A stretch of 33,375 bases of DNA from Bacteroidota bacterium (lineage in GTDB: Bacteria; Bacteroidota; Bacteroidia; Chitinophagales; Chitinophagaceae), in assembly GCA_023430465.1 (NCBI GenBank), contig JAEZAM010000148.1, forward strand, positions 1 to 33,375, given 5' to 3'. Shown in pieces: positions 23,264-31,248 of this stretch. Within the stretch, counting starts at the first letter, position 1. The number at the start of each line of letters is the position of its first letter. A program made the position numbers and the translations under genes. The notes under the pieces are model-generated. The model made no database searches. It had not been told where the DNA came from and saw only the letters and a list, made by a program, of their open reading frames with translations.

Positions 23264-23508
23264 CGTACACAGTTGAGATCAAGATTATGCCTTTGAAAGA
23301 CCTGCTGGATCCCCAGGGAAAAGCTGTAATGGGTGGATTGGGCAACCTCGGCCTCGCTGGTGTGGAAGATGTTCGTGTAGGGAAGAATATCAGCCTGCGC
23401 GTAAATGCTGATTCCGCGGAAAAGGCCAGGGAGATCGCTGACCAGGCAACCAAAAAACTGCTGGCCAACCAGGTCATGGAATATTATGAAATAGAAGTGG
23501 AAGGATAA
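23260..23508 (+). CDS. purS: Phosphoribosylformylglycinamidine synthase subunit PurS
   Basis: This 82-residue protein is the small subunit of the three-part FGAM synthase (PurS, PurQ, PurL) of purine biosynthesis. The sequence TYTVEIKIMPLKDLLDPQGKAV and the motif LGNLGLAGVEDVRVGKNISLRV fit the family closely, as does the C-terminal ANQVMEYYEIEVE. It overlaps the pssA stop by four bases and may be translationally coupled. PurL and PurQ are not nearby. Confidence 0.93.
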   Translation: MTYTVEIKIMPLKDLLDPQGKAVMGGLGNLGLAGVEDVRVGKNISLRVNADSAEKAREIADQATKKLLANQVMEYYEIEVEG

Positions 23509-23540
23509 TTTCACGCTCCGCATTTATCCAACTATCACCA

Positions 23541-24203
23541 TTGTTATACCTTGTTCCAACACCCATCGGTAACCTTAAAGACATCACCCTGCGTGCACTG
23601 GAGGTACTCAAGTCGGTCGATGTGATTCTCGCTGAAGACACCCGTAACAGCGCTCACCTGCTGAATCACTACGGAATCAGCAAGCCGGTTTCACCCTATC
23701 ATCAACACAACGAGCATAAGATCCTTCAGCATCTCGTCAACCAGTTGCGCGAAGGAAAAAGCATGGCTGTAATTACTGATGCGGGCACACCCGGCATTTC
23801 CGATCCTGCTTTTCTCCTTGTGCGTGAATGCATCCGTGAAGATATCAAAGTAGAATGCCTTCCCGGTGCTACCGCTTTTGTACCAGCCCTTGTGAATAGC
23901 GGCATCCCGACAAACAGGTTTGTCTTTGAGGGATTTCTTCCCCTCAAAAAAGGCAGGCAGACCATGATGAAGCAACTTGCGGAAGAGGAAAGGACAATCA
24001 TTCTCTATGAGTCACCGGTCAGGCTGGTGAAGACTTTGCAGGAACTCGCCACTTACCTCGGCGGAACGCGCCTTGCATCCGTTAGCCGCGAACTTTCCAA
24101 AATGTTCGAAGAGAATAAACGCGGTACACTGGAAGAACTCATCGCCTGGTTCTCTGCTAAACCAGTAAAAGGAGAGATCGTTATCATCCTTGCAGGGAAA
24201 TGA
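23541..24203 (+). CDS. rsmI: 16S rRNA (cytidine(1402)-2'-O)-methyltransferase RsmI
   Basis: This 220-residue tetrapyrrole-methylase-fold enzyme 2'-O-methylates C1402 in the decoding centre of 16S rRNA. Landmarks are YLVPTPIGNLKDITLRAL (residues 3-20), AEDTRNS, ITDAGTPGISDPA and the LPGATAFVPALVNSGIPTN segment. The start is a TTG at 23541, since the conserved first strand (LYLVPTPIGN) begins right after it. Length is a little shorter than E. coli RsmI, which has a C-terminal extension. It is 32 bases after purS in the same direction. Confidence 0.94.
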   Translation: MLYLVPTPIGNLKDITLRALEVLKSVDVILAEDTRNSAHLLNHYGISKPVSPYHQHNEHKILQHLVNQLREGKSMAVITDAGTPGISDPAFLLVRECIREDIKVECLPGATAFVPALVNSGIPTNRFVFEGFLPLKKGRQTMMKQLAEEERTIILYESPVRLVKTLQELATYLGGTRLASVSRELSKMFEENKRGTLEELIAWFSAKPVKGEIVIILAGK

Positions 24204-24281
24204 TAATATTAACCTAAAGATCAGTCTGGCACGGTTTTTCAAATCTTAACTTTCTCAACTTTGAACAATAAATAAATAGGT

Positions 24282-24728
24282 ATGAAGAAGAAAGTCATAT
24301 TGTTTGTCGGCATCCTCCTGTTTTTTGCCGGAAGTATTTCCGCCCAGATCCGCAGTATACCAAAGGTCGTGGAAGAAACATTTACCAGCCAGTACAAAGA
24401 TGCCACCAACGTACAGTACCGCGATGAACTCGTGCGGGTTGATGTTTCATTTACACTGAATGATGAGAAGATGATGGCAACTTATTCCAACAAGGGTGTC
24501 TGGAAAGAAACAAAGAAAGAATGGACCTTTGATCAGCTATCGCCTGAAGTAAAAGACGGATTTCAGAAAAGCAAATATGCCGACCGCGAAGTGGAAGAAA
24601 CGATGGTGATCTACCTGCCGGGTGGCAGCGAACAATACCGGATCCTTGCTAAAAAGAACGATGTAGATAAACGTTATCTATATTTCAATACGAAAGGGCG
24701 GCTATTGCGATCGTCTATCACGCTATAA
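24282..24728 (+). CDS. PepSY-like secreted protein
   Basis: This 148-residue protein has a signal peptide (MKKKVILFVGILLFFAGSISAQ) and a mature part with two repeated beta-alpha units, the first around VVEETFTSQYKDATNVQYRDELVRVDVSF and the second around PEVKDGFQKSKYADREVEETMVIYL. This matches the PepSY-like (PF11396-type) proteins that are abundant in Bacteroidota. They are thought to bind or inhibit proteins in the periplasm, but no partner is known. A strong intrinsic terminator lies downstream. Confidence 0.85.
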   Translation: MKKKVILFVGILLFFAGSISAQIRSIPKVVEETFTSQYKDATNVQYRDELVRVDVSFTLNDEKMMATYSNKGVWKETKKEWTFDQLSPEVKDGFQKSKYADREVEETMVIYLPGGSEQYRILAKKNDVDKRYLYFNTKGRLLRSSITL

Positions 24729-24752
24729 ATGCCTCTCCTGTAAATTTGACTG

Positions 24753-24778
24753 ACAGAACCCGCCGGGTTCTGTTTTTT
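24753..24778 (+). terminator. Intrinsic terminator after the PepSY-like gene
   Basis: ACAGAACCC and GGGTTCTGT form a perfect nine-base stem around the three-base loop GCC, and five T residues follow. It separates the PepSY-like gene from the M1 peptidase gene. Confidence 0.9.
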
Positions 24779-24834
24779 ACATTAGGGTGATTTCTTTTGC
24801 CGAAATTTACCCATCTAAATCTAAAAAAGGTACA

Positions 24835-26676
24835 ATGAAGAAATGGTTCTGTTTCTTATCCGGCACGTTGATCCTGCCTCTCGCTTTGTTGGCGCAGCCT
24901 GACCGCTGGCAACAAAAGGTGAAATACCAGATGGACATTGACATGAATGTGCAGACCAACCAGTTTACCGGCAAACAAAAACTGGAATACTGGAACAACT
25001 CGCCTGACACGCTGACCCGGGTTTTCTATCATCTTTATTTCAATGCTTTTCAGCCCGGCAGCATGATGGACAACCGCAGCCGTCGCCAGGGCGGGATCCA
25101 GATTGGGCGCGGGTCAGACTGGGATGCACGCGTACGGGACCGTATCCAGAACCTGAAACCCGATGAGATCGGCTATCAGAAGATCCGTTCTCTGAAAATG
25201 AATGGAAGGCCGCAGAAATTTGAAGTGCTGGAAACAATTCTTGAAGTGAAACTTGACCGGCCAATCCTGCCGAAATCGAAGGTGACCTTCGACATGGAAT
25301 TCGAGGCGCAGGTACCGCTGCAGGTTCGCCGCAGTGGCCGCGATAACCCTTCCACCAAGGTCCGGTATTCCATGAGCCAGTGGTACCCGAAGCTCGCCGA
25401 GTATGATTATGAAGGCTGGCATCCTACACCTTATGTAGGTCGTGAATTCTACGGCGTATGGGGGGATTATGATGTTAACATCACCATCGATAAAAACTAT
25501 ATCCTCGGCGGCACGGGTTATCTTCAGAACGCATCACAGATCGGTTATGGCTATGAAGCAGAAGGCACAAGGGTAAACCGCCCTGCAGGTGATAAGCTCA
25601 CCTGGAAATTCACTGCACCAAATGTGCATGATTTCATGTGGGCAGCCGATCCTGAATTCAAACACATGAAAAAGCAGGTGCGCAATGACCTTACGTTCCA
25701 TCTGCTTTATAAAGCAGGCAGCTCCAACGCAGCCACCTGGGAAAAGATCCTGGTGGATGCAGAGAAGGCATTGCCCTTTATCGAGAAAACATTTGGGCCT
25801 TACACGTACAAACAATATTCATTTATACACGGTGGTGATGGTGGTATGGAATACCCAATGGCGACACTGCTGGCCGGACCCGGTGCCTGGCTGCATGAAT
25901 GGCTGCACAACTGGTACCATGGTATCATGGGCAGCAACGAGTCGCTCTACGCCTGGATGGACGAAGGCTTCACCTCCTATGCAGAAGAACGCGTGACGCA
26001 ATTCCTGGACGGTACTTCAGGGTTTGCACAAGATGGAAATTATAAAGGATATTATTCGCTGGTAAAAAGCAACAAGGAAGAGCCACTGAGCACGCACGCA
26101 GATCATTTCAATACCAACTACGCTTACGGCCTTGCATCCTACTCAAAAGGGGCAGTCTTTATGGAGCAGCTTGGCTACATCATTGGCGCGCAGACACGCG
26201 ACAAAGTGCTTCTTGAGTACTATCGCCAGTGGAAGTTCAAGCATCCCAATGTAGCCGACTTTATCCGTGTAGCAGAAAAAACAAGTGATATCAAACTCGA
26301 CTGGTACAAGGAATATTGGGTGAACTCTGTGAAGACCATCGATTATGCCTTCGATAGTTTATGGGAAGAAAGCGGGAAAACGAAGATCCGCCTGAAAAAG
26401 ATCGGGATGATGCCAATGCCCATCGACCTGAAGATAACCTTCCAGGATGGAACGGAAGAACTGCACTATGTGCCGATGAACCTCATGTATGGTGAAAAGC
26501 CCGCTGAAGATAAAACACAGCGCAAAGTTTATCCCGCGTGGAAATGGACAAGCGAGACTTACGTGGTGGAAAGCGACAGGAAACTGGCAGATATTGCCCT
26601 GGCGGAAATAGATCCCTCCTTGCGCATGGCGGACGTGGAAAGGCAAAACAATAAGCTGCAGTTGAAGCGGCAGTAG
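24835..26676 (+). CDS. Secreted M1 family metallopeptidase
   Basis: This zinc aminopeptidase-like protein has 613 residues when started at the ATG of MKKWFCFLSGTLILPLALLAQP, a clear signal peptide. The frame extends upstream to a GTG at 24787, but that adds residues before the signal. The N-terminal beta-domain is of the M1 type, and the catalytic motif is HEWLHNWYHG with HExxH-x18-E completed in DEGFTSYAEE. The GAMEN-type exopeptidase motif is replaced by GGDGGMEYPM. It probably trims peptides in the periplasm or outside the cell. A terminator follows. Confidence 0.92.
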   Translation: MKKWFCFLSGTLILPLALLAQPDRWQQKVKYQMDIDMNVQTNQFTGKQKLEYWNNSPDTLTRVFYHLYFNAFQPGSMMDNRSRRQGGIQIGRGSDWDARVRDRIQNLKPDEIGYQKIRSLKMNGRPQKFEVLETILEVKLDRPILPKSKVTFDMEFEAQVPLQVRRSGRDNPSTKVRYSMSQWYPKLAEYDYEGWHPTPYVGREFYGVWGDYDVNITIDKNYILGGTGYLQNASQIGYGYEAEGTRVNRPAGDKLTWKFTAPNVHDFMWAADPEFKHMKKQVRNDLTFHLLYKAGSSNAATWEKILVDAEKALPFIEKTFGPYTYKQYSFIHGGDGGMEYPMATLLAGPGAWLHEWLHNWYHGIMGSNESLYAWMDEGFTSYAEERVTQFLDGTSGFAQDGNYKGYYSLVKSNKEEPLSTHADHFNTNYAYGLASYSKGAVFMEQLGYIIGAQTRDKVLLEYYRQWKFKHPNVADFIRVAEKTSDIKLDWYKEYWVNSVKTIDYAFDSLWEESGKTKIRLKKIGMMPMPIDLKITFQDGTEELHYVPMNLMYGEKPAEDKTQRKVYPAWKWTSETYVVESDRKLADIALAEIDPSLRMADVERQNNKLQLKRQ

Positions 26677-26698
26677 AATCGACTTTAATTGTTTATAA

Positions 26699-26733
26699 AA
26701 AATATCCCGGGCGATTGCCTGGGATATTTTTTT
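26699..26733 (+). terminator. Intrinsic terminator after the M1 peptidase gene
   Basis: AATATCCC-G-GGC and GCC-T-GGGATATT pair around the loop GATT, and seven or more T residues follow. The stem has one G-T pair. Confidence 0.9.
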
Positions 26734-26846
26734 AGATGATTAGCGCCCTCAGAATCGTTCACACGCCGGCAGAAAGGTTTATGGTCAATGGTAGAAAAAC
26801 GAAAACAGTATTGCTGCACGAAACTACTCGGATTACCCCTACAAGG

Positions 26847-26871
26847 AAATACCACTTTTGTGGTATTTTTT
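26847..26871 (+). terminator. Intrinsic hairpin downstream of the orphan response regulator
   Basis: AAATACCAC and GTGGTATTT pair around a TTTT loop and are followed by T residues on the plus strand. In the minus direction it follows the response regulator stop by six bases but has only a short T-run. It contains the dyad TACCAC-TTTT-GTGGTA (26850-26865), which resembles the dyad upstream of the same gene. Confidence 0.75.
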
Positions 26872-26876
26872 GGTCC

Positions 26877-27524
26877 TCAACGACCGAAGAATTTATTTAC
26901 TGCCTCGATCCGATTCGTGACATGTAATTTTTCGTAAATATGATACACGTGTTTGCGAACGGTCTCTGGGCTGATGAACAGCTCTGCTGCGATTTCCTTG
27001 TACATGAGTCCTTTTGACAACTGCTCAAGGATCTCGCGCTCGCGGTTAGACAGATCATTCAGGAGTTCGGTATCAGGTCCGTCGGCCATAGCAGGTTTGT
27101 GTTGAAACGCTGCTACCACCTTTCGTGCGATCTGGCTGCTCATCGGCGCACCGCCCTGGTAAAGCTCCCGGATAGCCTCCAGCATCCGGGCGGGGGCTGT
27201 TTTTTTAAGTATATAGCCACTGGCACCGGCACTGAGTGCTTCAAAGATTTTCTCATCTTCCTCATACACGGTACACATCATGAAATTGGTGGCGGGAATC
27301 TGTTGTTTCAGTATCCGCACGCAGTCGATCCCACTCTGATCCGTGCCGAGGTTGATGTCCATCAGTACCACATCGGGCTTCAGGAACGGTAGTTCGCGGA
27401 TAGCTTCTTCGGCTGTGCCGATGGTGCCAATACAGGAGTAGCCCTCGGACATACTGATGATCTCTTCCAGCGCGCTCCTCAGGTCTCGGTTATCGTCAAC
27501 AATACAAACGGTAATGTCCTTCAT
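26877..27524 (-). CDS. Orphan NarL/LuxR-type response regulator
   Basis: This 215-residue protein has a receiver domain with acidic pocket Asp10/Asp11, phospho-acceptor Asp56 (VVLMDINLG), Thr85 and Lys107 (YILKKT). A NarL/LuxR helix-turn-helix follows at about residues 148-205 (LSNREREILEQLSKGLMYKEIAAELFISPETVRKHV). No kinase gene is adjacent, so the partner is unknown; the kinase at 31241 has its own regulator. A dyad and a near-consensus -7 box lie upstream, which suggests autoregulation. The ATG at 27524 fits the short spacing to that box. Confidence 0.93.
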   Translation of the reverse strand: MKDITVCIVDDNRDLRSALEEIISMSEGYSCIGTIGTAEEAIRELPFLKPDVVLMDINLGTDQSGIDCVRILKQQIPATNFMMCTVYEEDEKIFEALSAGASGYILKKTAPARMLEAIRELYQGGAPMSSQIARKVVAAFQHKPAMADGPDTELLNDLSNREREILEQLSKGLMYKEIAAELFISPETVRKHVYHIYEKLHVTNRIEAVNKFFGR

Positions 27525-27528
27525 TAGA

Positions 27529-27536
27529 CAAAAATC
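27529..27536 (-). promoter_or_regulatory. -7 box of the orphan response regulator (GATTTTTG)
   Basis: The minus strand has GATTTTTG, one mismatch to TAnnTTTG, with four bases to the ATG. The dyad at 27560-27574 lies 23 bases upstream, over the expected -33 region. Confidence 0.4.
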
Positions 27537-27559
27537 AGGTATCAGGGCCAGCTAACCAA

Positions 27560-27574
27560 TACCACAAACTGGTA
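27560..27574. promoter_or_regulatory. Candidate operator dyad TACCA-N5-TGGTA
   Basis: TACCACAAACTGGTA is a 15-base dyad between rsmG and the orphan response regulator. A closely similar sequence, TACCACTTTTGTGGTA, lies just after the regulator's stop. Its position over the -33 region would suit an activator or autorepressor site; that function is inference. Confidence 0.4.
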
Positions 27575-27579
27575 GTATT

Positions 27580-28230
27580 TTAACGGGGGACGTAAAGGAT
27601 GTATTTGTCGGCAAATGATTCTTCAGGGAATATGTCCGTAACGGCCATCACGCGGGGGCGTGTACCGCTTTCCTGGATCTCGATGTTCAGGTCGCCGCCT
27701 TTCAGGCAGATCAGCCCGGGTTTATGGATGGGCTGTTCATCGGTTTCCATGTCGGCAAATCGTGACCGGGTATGCAGCAGCGGCCGGCTCCATTGCCAGA
27801 GGTCCTTTAACTGTGCCACAGCGCGGGAGACAACGTAGTCGAATTTGCGGTCACGTACCGCTTCGATACGGCTGTGACGGGTGGTTATATTTTTAATGTC
27901 GGCTGCTTCACATACAGCTTCGATGACCTTCAACTTTTTTGCAATGCTATCTACCAGCAGGAATTTTACTTCCGGATAAAATATGGCCAGCGGTACGCCG
28001 GGGAAGCCGCCACCTGTTCCAAGATCCACCACTTCACTTCCCGGTGGGAAATAAAACTGGGTAGCGATGCTTAATGAATGCAGTACATGCTTCTCGTAAA
28101 GGCTGTCAATGTCTTTGCGGGAAACGACATTGATCTTTTCATTCCATTCGCGGTACAGGGGTTCGAGCAACTGGAACTGGCGAAGTTGCTCAGGAGTAAA
28201 ATCAGCGAAATATTTCAGAACGATATCCAT
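27580..28230 (-). CDS. rsmG: 16S rRNA (guanine(527)-N7)-methyltransferase RsmG
   Basis: This enzyme of 216 residues N7-methylates G527 of 16S rRNA. It has the SAM-binding motif VVDLGTGGGFPGVPLAI and the RsmG-type segments YEKHVLHSLSIA and VVSRAVAQLKDLW. The frame runs to a TTG at 28242, but ATG 28230 is chosen because it begins the usual N terminus two bases after the upstream glycosyltransferase stop. The two genes are likely co-transcribed. Confidence 0.93.
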   Translation of the reverse strand: MDIVLKYFADFTPEQLRQFQLLEPLYREWNEKINVVSRKDIDSLYEKHVLHSLSIATQFYFPPGSEVVDLGTGGGFPGVPLAIFYPEVKFLLVDSIAKKLKVIEAVCEAADIKNITTRHSRIEAVRDRKFDYVVSRAVAQLKDLWQWSRPLLHTRSRFADMETDEQPIHKPGLICLKGGDLNIEIQESGTRPRVMAVTDIFPEESFADKYILYVPR

Positions 28231-28232
28231 AG

Positions 28233-29354
28233 TTAGTTCCAACGTTTATCAGGTCTTCTCCAGAGAGCCGGTGCAAAGATGAGGTAATAGAAAAACATCC
28301 AGAGATCCAGAAAGATAAACCAGGGCCAAAGATCTTTTTCCTCCATTTTCTTCATTGACTTATAAAATATCCAACCCTGCATCAGCATGCGTGCACCAAA
28401 GACAACGAGCGCCCAGCGCCAATCGTAAAACAAGATGGATGCAACAAAGAGCGGGTAGAAAAGAAATTGCGTGCTGAAATACAGACCGAGCAGGAATTTG
28501 TGTTTCGGCTTATAATATTTAGCTGTTGTATAGTGCCGTGATTTTTGTTTCATCCAGGCACGGAGGCTTGTTTTAGGTATGGAGCGGGTAATGGCTTCCG
28601 GATCAATGGTCACTGCCGTGTTTCGTCGTGTCGCAACTTTATTGATAAACAGGTCATCGTCGCCACTGGGTATATGATTGATAGAGGAGAATCCTTTGTT
28701 GCGAATGAACACATCTTTTTTATACGACAGGTTTCGGCCCACTCCCATGTAGGGTATGCCTGCCAGGGCATATGAAAGGTATTGCAGGGCGGTATGAAAG
28801 GTTTCGAAACGGATTAGTTTATTCAGCAGTCCTTTCTTTTTATGATAGGCCCCATACCCAAGTACGATCTCCGTTTCGGGGTCATACGCCTCCTGCATGC
28901 GCTGTATCCAGTTTTCGCTGGCAGGGACGCAGTCAGCGTCTGTAAGCAGCAACACTTCATGCCGCGCTTCGCGAATGCCGATCGATAACGGATATTTTTT
29001 ACCCGAGATCAATTTGGCCTCCTGGGTGAGTTCAACAACGTTCAGTGACTTGAACGTTTTCTTCAGCTCCTGCAGGATATATTTGGAATCATCGAGGGAG
29101 TTATCGTTTACCGTGATCACTTCATAGGTGCTGGGATAGGCTTGTACCAGCACGCCCGGGAGGTTGCGGGCAAGGTTTTCATCCTCATCGCGTGCGCAGA
29201 TGATGACTGAAACAGGGTGTTGCTGGGTCTGGGTGCGGGGTTTTTGTTTGTAAAAAGCTATTCTGCTGAAAAACCATGCATAATAAAAAATCTGAATAGC
29301 GGCAGCGGCAATGAATACGCCGAAGAGTATCTCATTCCAGTTAATTGGTGGCAT
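28233..29354 (-). CDS. Membrane-bound family 2 glycosyltransferase
   Basis: This protein of 373 residues has an N-terminal membrane helix (about 9-29), a cytosolic GT-A domain and three C-terminal hydrophobic segments. The nucleotide-sugar site includes VSVIICARDEDENL and the DAD motif (139-141), with GDDD at 231-234 as the catalytic-base region. The QxxRW-like position reads KQKSRHY. Sugar donor and acceptor are unknown. The frame extends upstream to 29525, but ATG 29354 fits the first helix and has a perfect TACATTTG box five bases upstream. Confidence 0.9.
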   Translation of the reverse strand: MPPINWNEILFGVFIAAAAIQIFYYAWFFSRIAFYKQKPRTQTQQHPVSVIICARDEDENLARNLPGVLVQAYPSTYEVITVNDNSLDDSKYILQELKKTFKSLNVVELTQEAKLISGKKYPLSIGIREARHEVLLLTDADCVPASENWIQRMQEAYDPETEIVLGYGAYHKKKGLLNKLIRFETFHTALQYLSYALAGIPYMGVGRNLSYKKDVFIRNKGFSSINHIPSGDDDLFINKVATRRNTAVTIDPEAITRSIPKTSLRAWMKQKSRHYTTAKYYKPKHKFLLGLYFSTQFLFYPLFVASILFYDWRWALVVFGARMLMQGWIFYKSMKKMEEKDLWPWFIFLDLWMFFYYLIFAPALWRRPDKRWN

Positions 29355-29359
29355 AACCG

Positions 29360-29367
29360 CAAATGTA
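29360..29367 (-). promoter_or_regulatory. -7 box of the glycosyltransferase gene (TACATTTG)
   Basis: The minus strand carries a perfect TAnnTTTG match with five bases to the ATG at 29354. It argues against the longer upstream frame as the true start. Confidence 0.5.
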
Positions 29368-29454
29368 CACCCGGCAAGGCATACGAAGAATGTGTCAGGA
29401 CGCTCATTTTGCCGCAGGTCATAAAAATCATGCGAGTGCTTATCTTGCACCGCT

Positions 29455-30594
29455 ATGGCTGCACTTAAATTTACATTGGAACATACTGATTCAGCTTCAA
29501 AGGCCCGCGCCGGCACGATCGTCACAGATCATGGTACCATACGTACCCCCATCTTCATGCCGGTCGGTACTGCAGGCACAGTGAAGGCGGTAAGCCAGCA
29601 GCAATTGGTGCAGGATGTGAAGGCGCAGATCATACTGGGCAATACTTATCATCTGTATCTCCGGCCGGGGCTGGAAGTGCTGGAGGCTGCCGGCGGACTG
29701 CACCGCTTCAATGGCTGGCAGCGGCCAATCCTCACCGACAGTGGCGGCTACCAGGTCTTTTCGCTCGCCGGTACCCGAAAGATCCGGGAAGAAGGGGTCA
29801 CCTTCCAGTCGCATATCGATGGCAGCAAGCATCTTTTTTCCCCGGAATATGTGATGGACATCCAACGCACGATTGGCGGAGATATCATGATGGCATTTGA
29901 TGAGTGCCCGCCGGGCGGCAGCGAGTATAGTTATGCGCGTACATCGATGGAGCTGACACATCGCTGGCTTGACCGGTGCTATGACAGATTCAACAGCACA
30001 GCCGATAAATATGGCTATACGCAGAATCTTTTCCCCATTGTTCAAGGCGGTACATTCAAGGATCTGCGCAAACAATCCTGTGAGTACATCGCAGCAAAGG
30101 ATGCCAGAGGCAATGCCATCGGAGGATTGAGTGTAGGCGAGCCCGAGCCGGTGATGTATGAAATATGCGAGTGGTGTTGTGATCACCTCCCTGTGAACAG
30201 GCCCCGTTACCTCATGGGTGTTGGTACACCATGGAACATTTTGGAATGTATCAGCATGGGCGTTGATATGTTTGATTGTGTGATGCCAACCAGGAACGGG
30301 AGAAACGCCATGTTATTCACGACCCGGGGTGTGATCAATATTGATAACAAGAAATGGGAAAAAGATTTTTCTCCCATCGATGATGGGCTTGATGCCGAGG
30401 TGAGCAACTACTACAGCCGTTCATATCTGCGTCACCTCATGAAATCGAAAGAGATCCTGGGCATGACGATTGCCAGCATGCATAACCTGGCCTTTTATCT
30501 CTGGCTGGTGGAAACCGCAAGGGAAAAGATCATCTCCGGTGAATTCAATGCCTGGAAAAATGAAATGACAACCGTGCTGAAAACAAGGTTATAA
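29455..30594 (+). CDS. tgt: tRNA-guanine transglycosylase (Tgt)
   Basis: This 379-residue enzyme exchanges G34 of Asp, Asn, His and Tyr tRNAs for the queuine precursor preQ1. Active-site residues are Asp95 (TDSGGYQVFSLAG), Asp150 and the nucleophile Asp274 (DMFDCVMPTRNGRN). The zinc site CxCxxC found in most bacterial Tgt reads LDAEVS at 312-317, so all three cysteines are missing while His327 is kept. The ATG at 29455 is normal. Its stop shares TTATAA with the convergent response regulator gene. A TATCTTG box lies seven bases before the start. Confidence 0.94.
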   Translation: MAALKFTLEHTDSASKARAGTIVTDHGTIRTPIFMPVGTAGTVKAVSQQQLVQDVKAQIILGNTYHLYLRPGLEVLEAAGGLHRFNGWQRPILTDSGGYQVFSLAGTRKIREEGVTFQSHIDGSKHLFSPEYVMDIQRTIGGDIMMAFDECPPGGSEYSYARTSMELTHRWLDRCYDRFNSTADKYGYTQNLFPIVQGGTFKDLRKQSCEYIAAKDARGNAIGGLSVGEPEPVMYEICEWCCDHLPVNRPRYLMGVGTPWNILECISMGVDMFDCVMPTRNGRNAMLFTTRGVINIDNKKWEKDFSPIDDGLDAEVSNYYSRSYLRHLMKSKEILGMTIASMHNLAFYLWLVETAREKIISGEFNAWKNEMTTVLKTRL

Positions 30595-31248
30595 TTTGTG
30601 CAGGCCATGTTTAATGGCAAAAAGCACCAGGCCAACGCGGGACTGGACTTCCAGTTTTTTAAACAGCTCGTCGCGGTATCCTTCCACCGTCCGCGGGCTC
30701 AGTTCCATTTTATCTGCAATTTGCTTATAGGTCATTTCAGTGCAGGCAAGCTTCAGGAAGCTGATCTCGCGCTTCGTGAGTTCGGAAAGTATGTCTGCCT
30801 GGGTATTCTCTTCACCGCGGACATAGGTCAGCATTTTGTTGCTCACGAGATCGTTCATAAAAAAACCTTTATCGCGGATATCGTCCAGTGCCTGTTTGAA
30901 GACGGCAGGTTTGCTGTCTTTCAGCACGAAGCCGCGTGCACCCGCTTTCAACATCCCGATGATGGCGGTATCATTGTCCATCATGCTCAATACCAGCACT
31001 TTTACAGCGGGGAGTTTTTCCTGTATCCACGCTGCTGTTTCATATCCGTTCATTTCAGGCATCGTGATGTCAAGCAGTACGATATCCGGCGCGCCGTGCC
31101 TGGCAACCTGGTCGATAAATTCTTTTCCGTTGTCAGCTTCAAACATCACGGTGTAGCCGCCGAAAGAAGTCATCAGCGACGCAAGTCCGTTTCTCAGCAG
31201 CGAGTGGTCATCGACGAGTGCGATGCGGGTGGTAGTGGTGTTATTCAT
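30589..31248 (-). CDS. NarL/LuxR-type response regulator of a four-gene operon
   Basis: This 219-residue regulator has the receiver residues Asp13/Asp14, Asp60 (IVLLDITMPEMNG), Ser88 and Lys110. Its LuxR-type HTH is at about 153-210 (LTKREISFLKLACTEMTYKQIADKMELSPRTVEGYR). It overlaps the histidine kinase gene by eight bases and is surely its partner. It is the last gene of the operon 32989-30589. Confidence 0.95.
   Translation of the reverse strand: MNNTTTTRIALVDDHSLLRNGLASLMTSFGGYTVMFEADNGKEFIDQVARHGAPDIVLLDITMPEMNGYETAAWIQEKLPAVKVLVLSMMDNDTAIIGMLKAGARGFVLKDSKPAVFKQALDDIRDKGFFMNDLVSNKMLTYVRGEENTQADILSELTKREISFLKLACTEMTYKQIADKMELSPRTVEGYRDELFKKLEVQSRVGLVLFAIKHGLHKL

Noticed and set aside
24787..24834. 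GTG start upstream of the M1 peptidase
   Set aside because: It would put 16 residues before a clear signal peptide; the ATG at 24835 is the natural start.
26736..26927. 63-residue ORF between the M1 peptidase and the response regulator
   Set aside because: It lies between two terminator hairpins, reads through one of them into the antisense of the regulator, and has no family similarity.
29355..29525. Longer N terminus for the glycosyltransferase
   Set aside because: A perfect -7 box lies just before the ATG at 29354 and the extra 57 residues overlap the tgt start without membrane or domain character.
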